Assembly: GCA_021790295.1 (NCBI GenBank)
Contig: JAJYIC010000156.1
Coordinates: 1 to 6,370, forward strand
DNA length: 6,370 nt
Direction: 5' to 3'
Source of the DNA: Pseudomonadota bacterium
GTDB lineage: Bacteria; Pseudomonadota; Alphaproteobacteria; ATCC43930; CGMCC-115725
Below are positions 1 to 5,316 of this stretch, one piece after another (the stretch's first letter is position 1; each line of letters opens with the position of its first letter). The translations under genes were made by a program, and so were the position numbers. The notes under the pieces were generated by a model, which worked only from the letters and a program-made list of their open reading frames with translations, did no database searches and was not told the DNA's origin.

Positions 1-653
1 AAAAGAGAGGGACAGGCGACAAGGGGCGCGAGATCGAGGATCGAGGGCATCGAGGTCAACCGGTCGAGAAAACTCTCGGCGCTCGCCACATACCACCATC
101 CCGGCATCAACAGAAGCTCACGCCCGCGCCCTGCGGCAACCATTGCCTTTGCTTGCTCAGTGATTTGCGCGAGCTTCTCTCCCGCCATCAGCCCCGCCCG
201 GCTTGCCTTGGCGACCTGGTCCTTGCCTCCGGCATGGGCGGAAAGAAGGACAAGAGCCGGCGTCTGCGGATGATCGGCGACATGCTGGACCGCGAGCATC
301 CCGCCGTTGCTGTGGCCGATGACAACGGGCGCGGGAAAGCCGCGCTCCTTCAGCCAATGGGCCGCGTACCGGTTGTCGGCGACGCCTTCTGCTGTGGTCT
401 GGAAGGCGGCGCCTTCGGCGGCCCGGCTGTTGCGGAGGGAGAGGATGTCGTGGCCGCGGCGGTTGAAGGCAAGGCAAGCCAGACCGAGCGTTACAAGCGC
501 CGGCGGCAGGAAACGCGGCGCGCCGACGTAAAAATTCATCGTATTGCCGTGGAAAAGCAAAACAGCGCCCCGCGCCGCACCTTCCTCGGGCTCGTAAAAC
601 GCCCCGTCGAGAGGGAGCGTGTCGGTCTCTATGGAGACGAGTTCGGTTCGCAT
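1..653 (-). CDS. Alpha/beta hydrolase, C-terminus cut off by window edge
   Basis: The minus-strand frame opens at ATG 653 and runs without a stop to position 1, so 217 residues are visible and the C-terminus lies outside the window. It begins MRTELVSIETDTLPLDG. An HGN oxyanion-hole motif sits at residues 35-37 after a hydrophobic strand (AVLLF), an NRRGHD segment at 64-69, and the nucleophile elbow GHSNGG at 113-118 with Ser115 as predicted nucleophile. This is the typical order of an alpha/beta-hydrolase fold. The catalytic His, and probably the acid, would lie in the missing part. There is no signal peptide, so it is probably cytosolic. It lies 60 bases downstream of the propeller gene on the same strand, with AAGG at 659-662 as a plausible ribosome binding site. 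Family members are esterases, thioesterases or C-C hydrolases; in this cluster, hydrolysis of an ester, thioester or ring ketone is an inference. The fold is confident and the substrate unknown. Confidence 0.85.
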   Translation of the reverse strand, partial: MRTELVSIETDTLPLDGAFYEPEEGAARGAVLLFHGNTMNFYVGAPRFLPPALVTLGLACLAFNRRGHDILSLRNSRAAEGAAFQTTAEGVADNRYAAHWLKERGFPAPVVIGHSNGGMLAVQHVADHPQTPALVLLSAHAGGKDQVAKASRAGLMAGEKLAQITEQAKAMVAAGRGRELLLMPGWWYVASAESFLDRLTSMPSILDLAPLVACPSL

Positions 654-699
654 CCTGGCCTTCGCTTTTGGCGGTTTACGCGCGACCGCGCCCGCTTCA

Positions 700-712
700 C
701 CGGGGCGCCCGG
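700..712. repeat. Short GC inverted repeat between propeller and hydrolase genes
   Basis: Directly after the TAA of the propeller gene (714-716, minus strand) there is a 5-bp stem, CCGGG/CCCGG, with a 3-base loop. No T-tract follows, so it is not a convincing intrinsic terminator. It could be a weak processing or attenuation hairpin between two operon genes, or chance in GC-rich DNA. Confidence 0.3.
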
Positions 713-713
713 C

Positions 714-1940
714 TTACGCCCCGGCTTTGAGCCTCAGCACATAGATGCCGAGGTTCTTGTCGGAAAGGAAGATATTGCCGCGGGCATCGACGAGAACGTC
801 CTCGCTTTGGCAGACGAGACGGGTTTTCGGCAAAGGGCCGCGGCGCTCTTTGGGATCGGGTGGGAGGAACCAGGCGACCTCGCGCGGCAGGCGCTCGTCG
901 GATATGTCGTAGACGCGCAAGCCGGCATTGAAATAGGTGAGGAAAACGAGGTTCTCCTCGTGGAGAAGCGCCTCCTGGTACTGCCACTGGTGCTGATTGT
1001 GAGGCCCGAAACGCCCGCCCTTTTCGCAGAAATTGCGGTAGGGCGCGCCTTCGGGCGGCTTTGGCAAAGGGAATAGGGAACAAAGGCGCGGCCGGCTTTC
1101 GTCATGGATGTCGACGACGCCGGCATACCCCAAAGGCTCGTCGCAATTCTCGGCGATCGCTTCGGAATTGACGACGACGAGTTCGCGCCCGGACAAGGGT
1201 TGAGCGGTGTGGACGGCGATAGAGGGGGAGAAAGGCGGGGAAAAGGACAGCTCTGCGAGGAGCGCCGGATTCTTCTTGTCCGCAACGTCGATGATGACAA
1301 ATCCCCCGCCTCCGTAAGGCAGAAAGGCGCGCTCGCCGCGGATGTAGGCGCCGCCGTGAAGGGCCGTTGCGGCGGCCGCGCCCTCCTCGCCGCCCGCAAC
1401 CCACTGCCCTTTCTTCCACCAGCGCGACACTTCGCTCGGATGCTTCGGATCGTCGATATCGACGATCTGCAAGATGTGCCCCTCGTAACCTTGCGGCATT
1501 CCGGTCGCGTAAACATACCGCCCGCCGTCGTAATAATTGCGGTGGGTGCCGGCGCCGCCGGTGCGGAACTGGCCGAGCCTTTTCGGATCCTCCGGATCGG
1601 CAAGGTCCCAGACGACAAAGCCTTCCTCGTAAGGCTGGCCGGGCACCCCGCCCCAACCCTGGGCGATGCGTTCGAAAGAGGTGATCATCCGCCCTTCGGC
1701 AATCTGCACCTGAAGGGTCCAGGTATTGGCCGGCCCGTCGATAAAGCGGACAAAACGCGGGCGCGTGGGGTCCGTCACTTCGAGGATCGAAAGGCCCGGA
1801 TGCCAGAAGGTCCCGGTGTAAAGATACCAGCGCTCTCCCTTTCTATGGAGCGCGAGCTTGAAAGCCGGACGCCCTTCGAGATCGGCATAGCCGACCGCTT
1901 CGATGGCGTGGCTGAAACACTCTCCCCGCGGAAAATCCAT
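714..1940 (-). CDS. LVIVD-repeat seven-bladed beta-propeller protein
   Basis: This is a 408-residue protein built of repeats of the LVIVD type, each ending in a pattern like GLxIxDxxDPxxP. Clear copies occur near residues 49-65, 107-123, 155-172, 213-229, 274-288 and 340-356. A seventh, shorter module near 377-404 (NLGIYVLRL) closes the protein, so a seven-bladed propeller is the simplest model. Histidines recur at the start of several modules: H11, H133 (GTHRN), H195 (ALHGG), H244 (AVHTA), and H314 and H317 (PHNQH). No signal peptide or membrane segment is seen, so it is probably cytosolic. ATG 1940 is chosen because AAGGGGA lies 6 bases upstream. A longer reading to 2111 would add an Arg-rich, non-repeat tail overlapping the upstream dehydrogenase gene. 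LVIVD proteins mostly lack assigned functions. Co-transcription with redox enzymes suggests a catalytic, metal-binding or scaffolding role in the same pathway (inference). Confidence 0.85.
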   Translation of the reverse strand: MDFPRGECFSHAIEAVGYADLEGRPAFKLALHRKGERWYLYTGTFWHPGLSILEVTDPTRPRFVRFIDGPANTWTLQVQIAEGRMITSFERIAQGWGGVPGQPYEEGFVVWDLADPEDPKRLGQFRTGGAGTHRNYYDGGRYVYATGMPQGYEGHILQIVDIDDPKHPSEVSRWWKKGQWVAGGEEGAAAATALHGGAYIRGERAFLPYGGGGFVIIDVADKKNPALLAELSFSPPFSPSIAVHTAQPLSGRELVVVNSEAIAENCDEPLGYAGVVDIHDESRPRLCSLFPLPKPPEGAPYRNFCEKGGRFGPHNQHQWQYQEALLHEENLVFLTYFNAGLRVYDISDERLPREVAWFLPPDPKERRGPLPKTRLVCQSEDVLVDARGNIFLSDKNLGIYVLRLKAGA

Positions 1941-1946
1941 GCCTTT

Positions 1947-1953
1947 TCCCCTT
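1947..1953 (-). promoter_or_regulatory. Ribosome binding site of the propeller gene
   Basis: AAGGGGA, read on the minus strand, lies 6 bases before ATG 1940. It decides the start in favour of the 408-residue product over the 465-residue reading that begins inside the preceding gene. Confidence 0.6.
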
Positions 1954-1971
1954 GCCGTCAGAAAGACCTCG

Positions 1972-1997
1972 TCAAGAGAGGACAGATCAAGAGAGGA
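1972..1997. repeat. Tandem 11-base direct repeat upstream of propeller gene
   Basis: TCAAGAGAGGA occurs at 1972-1982 and again at 1987-1997, a period of 15 bases, in the 65-base gap between the alcohol dehydrogenase stop and the propeller start. It could be a small operator or the result of a local duplication. The longer reading frame would translate it as repeated SSLD. No function can be assigned. Confidence 0.5.
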
Positions 1998-2005
1998 AAC
2001 CCTCG

Positions 2006-3037
2006 TCAGGCAATGCGCAAGGCGGCGCGGCCGATGACCTCGCCTCTTTCGACGCGCTCGTGCAAGGCTTCGGCCTCCGAAAGGGGGCGAATATCGGTGA
2101 CGAGAGGCCACAACTCGCCGCGGGCGACGAGATCGAGGGTTTCGAGGATCTCGCGCCGGGTCACGTAACGGCTGCCCAAAAGCTCCTGCTCTTTGAGAAG
2201 CATCTCGAGCGCGGAAGCCGAGAAAGGCTCGCCCGCGCCGCCCAAAGTGACGAGCCGGCCGCGCCGTCCGAGGGCTTTCGCCCCGGCTTCCAAAGTCTCG
2301 GTCGAAGAGACGTAATCGACGACGACATCGACCCCTTCGCCTTTGGTCAGATCGAGAAGGGCCTCAGCAACCCGGCCTTCGGAAGCGTCCACCACCTCTT
2401 CGGCCCCCGCCTTGCGGCAGGCGTCGAATTTCCGGGGGGCGCGATCGACGGCGATCACCCGAGCCCTCGCCCATTTCGCCATCATCACCTGGTGGATGCC
2501 GACCCCGCCTCCGGCGCCGAAAACGGCGACGGTTTCGCCGGCCTTGATCCGCGCCCGGCTTAGGACCTTGTAAGGCGTCGCCAAAGCGTCGGTGACGACG
2601 CCGATCTCCGCCGCATGCTTGGCAATGTCGAGACCCTGCGGAAGTCTGATAAAAAGGTGAGCCGGAAGCTTGACGTATTCGGCATAGCCGCCGTCGCAAT
2701 CGCGGCCGACATTGCCGCCGCTGTTCGGGCACAAAGGTTCGAGATTGGCAAGGCACCAGCGGCAATGGCCGCAATTGAGGTAATAGTAAGCGGTGACGGC
2801 GTCGCCTTCGGCAAGCCCGCGAACGCCGGCCCCGACGGCGACGATCTCGCCGGAGATCTCATGGCCGATGATGCGCGGGAAGGGAGCCGAGATGCGCCCG
2901 GCCTTGATGTGCTGGATCGTCAGGCCCGAACCGCAAGTGATGACGCGGGCGACGGCCTCTCCCGCAAAGGCTTCGGGATCGGGCACCTCCCTCATCTCGA
3001 AAGGGGTATTGGGCGCCTTCAAGACCATCGCTTTCAT
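2006..3037 (-). CDS. Zinc-type MDR alcohol dehydrogenase, NAD-dependent
   Basis: This 343-residue protein is of normal length for the medium-chain dehydrogenase/reductase superfamily, which interconverts alcohols and ketones/aldehydes or reduces enoyl-CoA. The N-terminal GroES-like domain has the GHE motif at 58-60 and the four structural-zinc cysteines at 89, 92, 95 and 103. The nucleotide-binding domain has GAGGGVG at 174-180, and Asp198 at the end of the second strand (VIAVDR), which favours NAD(H) over NADP(H). At the catalytic zinc, His59 and Asp150 (position as in the Thermoanaerobacter ADH) are present, but the first Cys ligand is replaced by Gly38 in CGSGLTIQH. Start ATG 3037 has GGAGG 7 bases upstream. 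It lies 28 bases after the acyl-CoA dehydrogenase gene, in the same operon. Candidate relatives are hydroxyacyl-CoA dehydrogenases of alicyclic or aromatic catabolism, or acryloyl-CoA-reductase-like enzymes. The family is certain and the substrate unknown. Confidence 0.92.
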   Translation of the reverse strand: MKAMVLKAPNTPFEMREVPDPEAFAGEAVARVITCGSGLTIQHIKAGRISAPFPRIIGHEISGEIVAVGAGVRGLAEGDAVTAYYYLNCGHCRWCLANLEPLCPNSGGNVGRDCDGGYAEYVKLPAHLFIRLPQGLDIAKHAAEIGVVTDALATPYKVLSRARIKAGETVAVFGAGGGVGIHQVMMAKWARARVIAVDRAPRKFDACRKAGAEEVVDASEGRVAEALLDLTKGEGVDVVVDYVSSTETLEAGAKALGRRGRLVTLGGAGEPFSASALEMLLKEQELLGSRYVTRREILETLDLVARGELWPLVTDIRPLSEAEALHERVERGEVIGRAALRIA

Positions 3038-3044
3038 GAGCCTG

Positions 3045-3049
3045 CCTCC
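3045..3049 (-). promoter_or_regulatory. Ribosome binding site of the alcohol dehydrogenase gene
   Basis: GGAGG on the minus strand, 7 bases before ATG 3037 and inside the 28-base gap after the acyl-CoA dehydrogenase stop. It supports translation from a shared transcript. Confidence 0.65.
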
Positions 3050-3065
3050 GTTGCGGGTGAGGCGA

Positions 3066-4250
3066 TCAAGCGGGAAACATGAGATTGGCCGCTTTGAGGA
3101 AAAGCGTCCGGTTGACGCCGTCCGAATGGAGGAAAGCGGCGGCGTCGCGCACCAGTTTTTCGACCCCGAGTTCTTTCATGTAACCCGAACCGCCGTGGAT
3201 CTCGAGACACCAGGTGGCAATCTTCCACGCGGCCTGGGAAGCCATCGCTTTCGGCAGGACGCCGAGCGTCTCCTCCCAGCCCCGATCCTGGTGGTCGGCA
3301 AGCCAGGAGGCGCGATGGATGTAACAGCGCGAGGCGTCGATCAGCATGTGCATCTCGGCGAGTTGCGCCCGGATGCCGTCATGTTCGATCAAGGGGCGGC
3401 CGCCTTGGGTGCGCGTTGTCGCCCAAAAGACGGCCCTTTCGTAAAGCGCGACGGCGACGCCGAGAATCGAGGCGGCGGCATAAGCGTTCGATTGCGGAAA
3501 GAAGCTGCGCAACACGCCAAACCCTTTGCCGGCCTCGCCGACCACGTTCTCGTCCGGGATGAAACAATCCTCAAAGATGAGCTCGGCATTATTGGCAAGC
3601 CTTTCGCCCATCTTGTCGTGGACGCGGCCGATGCCGAAACCGGGGCGGCCGCGTTCGAGGAGAAAGCAGGTGGTGCCTTCGGCCATCGGCTTTCCCTTCG
3701 CGGTCTGGACGAAAAGAAGGTAATGGCTCGCGCGGTTGCCGTTGGAGATGAAATGCTTCATCCCGTTGACGATCCAGCCGCCGGCCGTCTTTTCAGCGCT
3801 GGTGAAGAAAGGGGTCGGGTAGGGAAGGAAATAATTCGAACCGTTGTCGGGTTCGGTGATGCCGATGGCCAAAAGACCGCGCGGATCCTTGGCAAAAGAG
3901 GGAAGGACGCGATCCTGCTGCTCGGCGTTGAGCGCCTTTTGCATGATCTGGGCGATCTTGAGGGTCTGCGCGATGATGACGGAGACGCCGAGATCGCCTT
4001 TCGCCAATTCCTCGATCACCATCGCCGTCGACAGAGAGTCGGCGCCAAGCCCGCCCCATTTCTCGGCGAGAGTAAAGGTGCGTATGCCGAGCGCATGCGC
4101 CTTCTCGACGATCTCCCAGGAAAAGCTTTTTTCCGGATCCTCTTTGGCGTCGAGCGCGGCCGCCCGCGGCTTCACCTCATCCTCGACAAAACGGGCGACG
4201 GTTTCGAGAACCGCGCGCTGATCGTCATTCAGGATGAATATCTCTTCCAT
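3066..4250 (-). CDS. Acyl-CoA dehydrogenase family flavoprotein with Asp at the catalytic-base position
   Basis: This 394-residue protein matches the usual length of acyl-CoA dehydrogenases, FAD enzymes that desaturate acyl-CoA at C2-C3 and pass electrons to ETF. The N-terminal helical domain includes KWGGLGAD at 64-71. The middle beta domain has ITEPDNGSN (131-139), a typical FAD/substrate segment, then WIVNGMKHFISNG (159-171) and KMGERLANNAELIFED (213-228). The C-terminal helical domain has RTQGGRPLIEH (280-290) and IHGGSGYMKE (351-360), with Arg368 and Asp369 conserved. The catalytic Glu expected in the sequence (Y/F)EG is Asp377 in HSDG. The alternative base position used by isovaleryl-CoA dehydrogenase appears to be Ser254. 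ATG 4250 is preferred because AGGGGGA precedes it; an extension to 4433 would add 61 low-complexity residues. It is the first gene of the minus-strand operon. The Asp suggests an unusual, perhaps alicyclic or branched, CoA substrate (inference). Confidence 0.93.
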   Translation of the reverse strand: MEEIFILNDDQRAVLETVARFVEDEVKPRAAALDAKEDPEKSFSWEIVEKAHALGIRTFTLAEKWGGLGADSLSTAMVIEELAKGDLGVSVIIAQTLKIAQIMQKALNAEQQDRVLPSFAKDPRGLLAIGITEPDNGSNYFLPYPTPFFTSAEKTAGGWIVNGMKHFISNGNRASHYLLFVQTAKGKPMAEGTTCFLLERGRPGFGIGRVHDKMGERLANNAELIFEDCFIPDENVVGEAGKGFGVLRSFFPQSNAYAAASILGVAVALYERAVFWATTRTQGGRPLIEHDGIRAQLAEMHMLIDASRCYIHRASWLADHQDRGWEETLGVLPKAMASQAAWKIATWCLEIHGGSGYMKELGVEKLVRDAAAFLHSDGVNRTLFLKAANLMFPA

Positions 4251-4253
4251 CGT

Positions 4254-4260
4254 TCCCCCT
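4254..4260 (-). promoter_or_regulatory. Ribosome binding site of the acyl-CoA dehydrogenase gene
   Basis: AGGGGGA on the minus strand lies 3 bases before ATG 4250, within the longer purine run AAAGGGGGAA. Although the spacing is short, it marks this ATG as the start over the upstream in-frame ATG at 4433. Confidence 0.6.
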
Positions 4261-4507
4261 TTGCCGGGATTGGACGTTGCGGTGCGAAGAGGTTCGACCC
4301 GAAAAGAGCCGCCCCGGAGCGGCCCCGACACCATCCGGGCGAAAAGCGAAGCTCCCGAACCTCCCCGGCTGGCAAAGCCTTGCCGCCCGCGTGCCTTTTC
4401 CTCCTCACCCCAGGGCGGCGCGCATCCTTTCATATCAGAAAGGCGCGGCCAACGGGCGAAAGTTGCGCTTTGCTATTCGCTTTGCGCAGGCCAAGATCGG
4501 CCACGAA

Positions 4508-4521
4508 GGGCGCCGGCGCCC
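4508..4521. repeat. Perfect 14-base palindrome in the divergent region
   Basis: GGGCGCCGGCGCCC is identical to its own reverse complement. Its core GGCGCCGGCG recurs just downstream, beginning at 4545. As a symmetric site between divergent genes it could bind a dimeric regulator, but GC-rich self-complementary words arise easily at this base composition. Confidence 0.5.
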
Positions 4522-4526
4522 TGGTA

Positions 4527-4544
4527 GCCAAAGCGATCTTTGGC
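4527..4544. repeat. 7-bp stem, 4-base loop hairpin
   Basis: GCCAAAG and CTTTGGC flank the loop CGAT, 50-67 bases before the phosphatase start. It has no T-tract in either direction, so it is not a standard terminator. It could be part of the phosphatase leader or an operator half-site pair. Confidence 0.45.
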
Positions 4545-4593
4545 GGCGCCGGCGAGGAGGCGCGTTCGCCGATAATAGGCTGGCGGCAAGGGG

Positions 4594-5316
4594 ATGAGCG
4601 AGCGAGCGAGCGTCTGCGAACCGCGCCGGGTTTACGCCATCGGCGACATCCACGGGCGGATGGATCTTCTCGAAGTGATGATTGGGGCAATCGGGCGCGA
4701 CCTCGAGGCGTATCCGGCCGCCTCCTCTTTGACCCTTACCCTCGGCGACTACATCGACCGCGGTCCGCAATCGCGAGAAGTCGTCGAGCGCCTTTCGCAA
4801 AACCCTTTTGCCAACGCCTTTCTCGCTCTCAAAGGAAACCACGAGACCCTTTTGCAAGGATTTCTCGATGAGCCATCGAGCGCAACCTATTGGCGCCGGC
4901 TCGGCGGCCTTGAAACCCTTTCTTCCTACGGCATCGAGGTCGGCTCCCTGATGCGCGGAAAAGAGGCCGGCAAAGCGGCAGAGACCCTTCGCCGCCGCCT
5001 GCCGAAAACCCATCTCGATTTTTTTGCCGGGCTTTCGCTTTCGTTTTCCCTCGGGCCCTATTTCTTTTGCCATGCAGGGGTGCGCCCGGGCGTGCCTTTG
5101 GCGCGGCAAAGCGAAGAAGACCTTCTGTGGATCCGTGAGGAGTTCCTGCTCAGCAGCGAAGATTTCGGAAAAATCATCGTCCACGGGCATTCCCCGAGAG
5201 AGGAACCCGAGGTTCTGCCCAACCGCATCAATGTCGACACCGGCGCCTTTATCACCGGACGGCTCACCTGTGCGGTTCTGGAAGGCCGCCGCGTCAGGTT
5301 TCTGACGGCGCGTTGA
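4594..5316 (+). CDS. PPP-type metallophosphoesterase, probable serine/threonine protein phosphatase
   Basis: This 240-residue protein carries the full metal-site signature of PPP phosphatases in order: GDIHG at 17-21, GDYIDRGP at 51-58, GNHE at 81-84, CHAG at 159-162 and VHGHS at 196-200, followed by NVDTGA at 213-218. These residues bind two metal ions that activate water for phosphate-ester hydrolysis. The length matches the small bacterial PrpA/PphA and lambda-type phosphatases. The related ApaH (diadenosine tetraphosphatase) is possible but usually longer. There is no signal peptide, so it should be cytosolic. ATG 4594 is the only plausible start, since an in-frame TAG lies at 4576-4578 and no other start codon precedes GDIHG. 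AAGGGG directly abuts the ATG, an odd spacing; GGCGG at 4582-4586 may serve instead. It is a single gene, divergent from the catabolic operon, and its 3' end overlaps the glycosyltransferase gene by 23 bases. Its protein targets are unknown. Confidence 0.9.
   Translation: MSERASVCEPRRVYAIGDIHGRMDLLEVMIGAIGRDLEAYPAASSLTLTLGDYIDRGPQSREVVERLSQNPFANAFLALKGNHETLLQGFLDEPSSATYWRRLGGLETLSSYGIEVGSLMRGKEAGKAAETLRRRLPKTHLDFFAGLSLSFSLGPYFFCHAGVRPGVPLARQSEEDLLWIREEFLLSSEDFGKIIVHGHSPREEPEVLPNRINVDTGAFITGRLTCAVLEGRRVRFLTAR
4596..4611 (+). repeat. Four tandem GAGC units at the phosphatase start
   Basis: GAGC is repeated four times beginning at the G of the start codon, encoding SERAS. The unit is not a multiple of three, so gain or loss of one unit would shift the frame. 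Four copies is short for a real phase-variation tract. Confidence 0.6.
5292..5307. repeat. Hairpin in the convergent gene overlap
   Basis: CGTCAG and CTGACG flank a GTTT loop (6-bp stem). The TGA stop of the minus-strand glycosyltransferase (5294-5296) lies inside the stem, and the hairpin covers the last codons of the phosphatase. A second hairpin, CGCGC-CTTT-GCGCG, lies at 5324-5337, just after the phosphatase stop. Neither has a T-tract. Together they could slow or stop converging polymerases, but this is inference. Confidence 0.4.

Larger units (their letters stand above)
4251..4593. other. Divergent intergenic region, 343 bases
   Basis: This region separates the minus-strand operon from the plus-strand phosphatase gene and should hold promoters in both directions. 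No reading frame in it resembles a protein. A -10-like GATAAT lies at 4571-4576 on the plus strand, 17 bases before the phosphatase ATG, but no good -35 box lies at the right distance. On the minus strand, TGATAT near 4431-4436 could be a -10 element with TTTCGC 18 bases upstream. Both are weak. Inverted repeats occur at 4308-4323 (5-bp stem GCCGC/GCGGC), 4508-4521 and 4527-4544. A GAGGAGG at 4554-4560 has no start codon at a useful distance. No operator of a known regulator family was recognised. Confidence 0.6.

Noticed and set aside
153..1076. A 307-codon plus-strand open frame at the left end.
   Set aside because: It is antisense to the alpha/beta hydrolase and the propeller gene, both with strong motifs on the minus strand, and shows no family signature of its own.
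1941..2111. N-terminal extension of the propeller protein to an ATG at 2111.
   Set aside because: It would overlap the upstream dehydrogenase gene by about 106 bases and add an Arg-rich, non-repeat tail, while ATG 1940 has a well-spaced ribosome binding site.
1104..2168. A 354-codon plus-strand open frame opposite the propeller gene.
   Set aside because: The minus strand encodes seven LVIVD modules here. The plus-strand translation is their shadow.
4251..4433. N-terminal extension of the acyl-CoA dehydrogenase to an ATG at 4433.
   Set aside because: The 61 added residues are low-complexity, with no targeting function expected in bacteria. The ATG at 4250 gives the normal family N-terminus and is preceded by a strong purine-rich site.
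4234..4597. Small open frames in the divergent intergenic region (for example 4234-4527 and 4277-4597 on the plus strand).
   Set aside because: Their translations are Arg/Pro/Ala-rich with no motif and no ribosome binding site, and they partly overlap the flanking genes.
2793..4871. A 692-codon plus-strand open frame opposite the dehydrogenase genes.
   Set aside because: It lies antisense to an acyl-CoA dehydrogenase and part of an alcohol dehydrogenase that show clear family motifs, and it runs on into the phosphatase gene out of frame. Its product has no recognisable domain. Long antisense frames are common in GC-rich DNA.
4435..5190. A 251-codon minus-strand open frame opposite the phosphatase.
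   Set aside because: The plus strand has all five PPP metal-site motifs in order, and the minus frame has none of any family.
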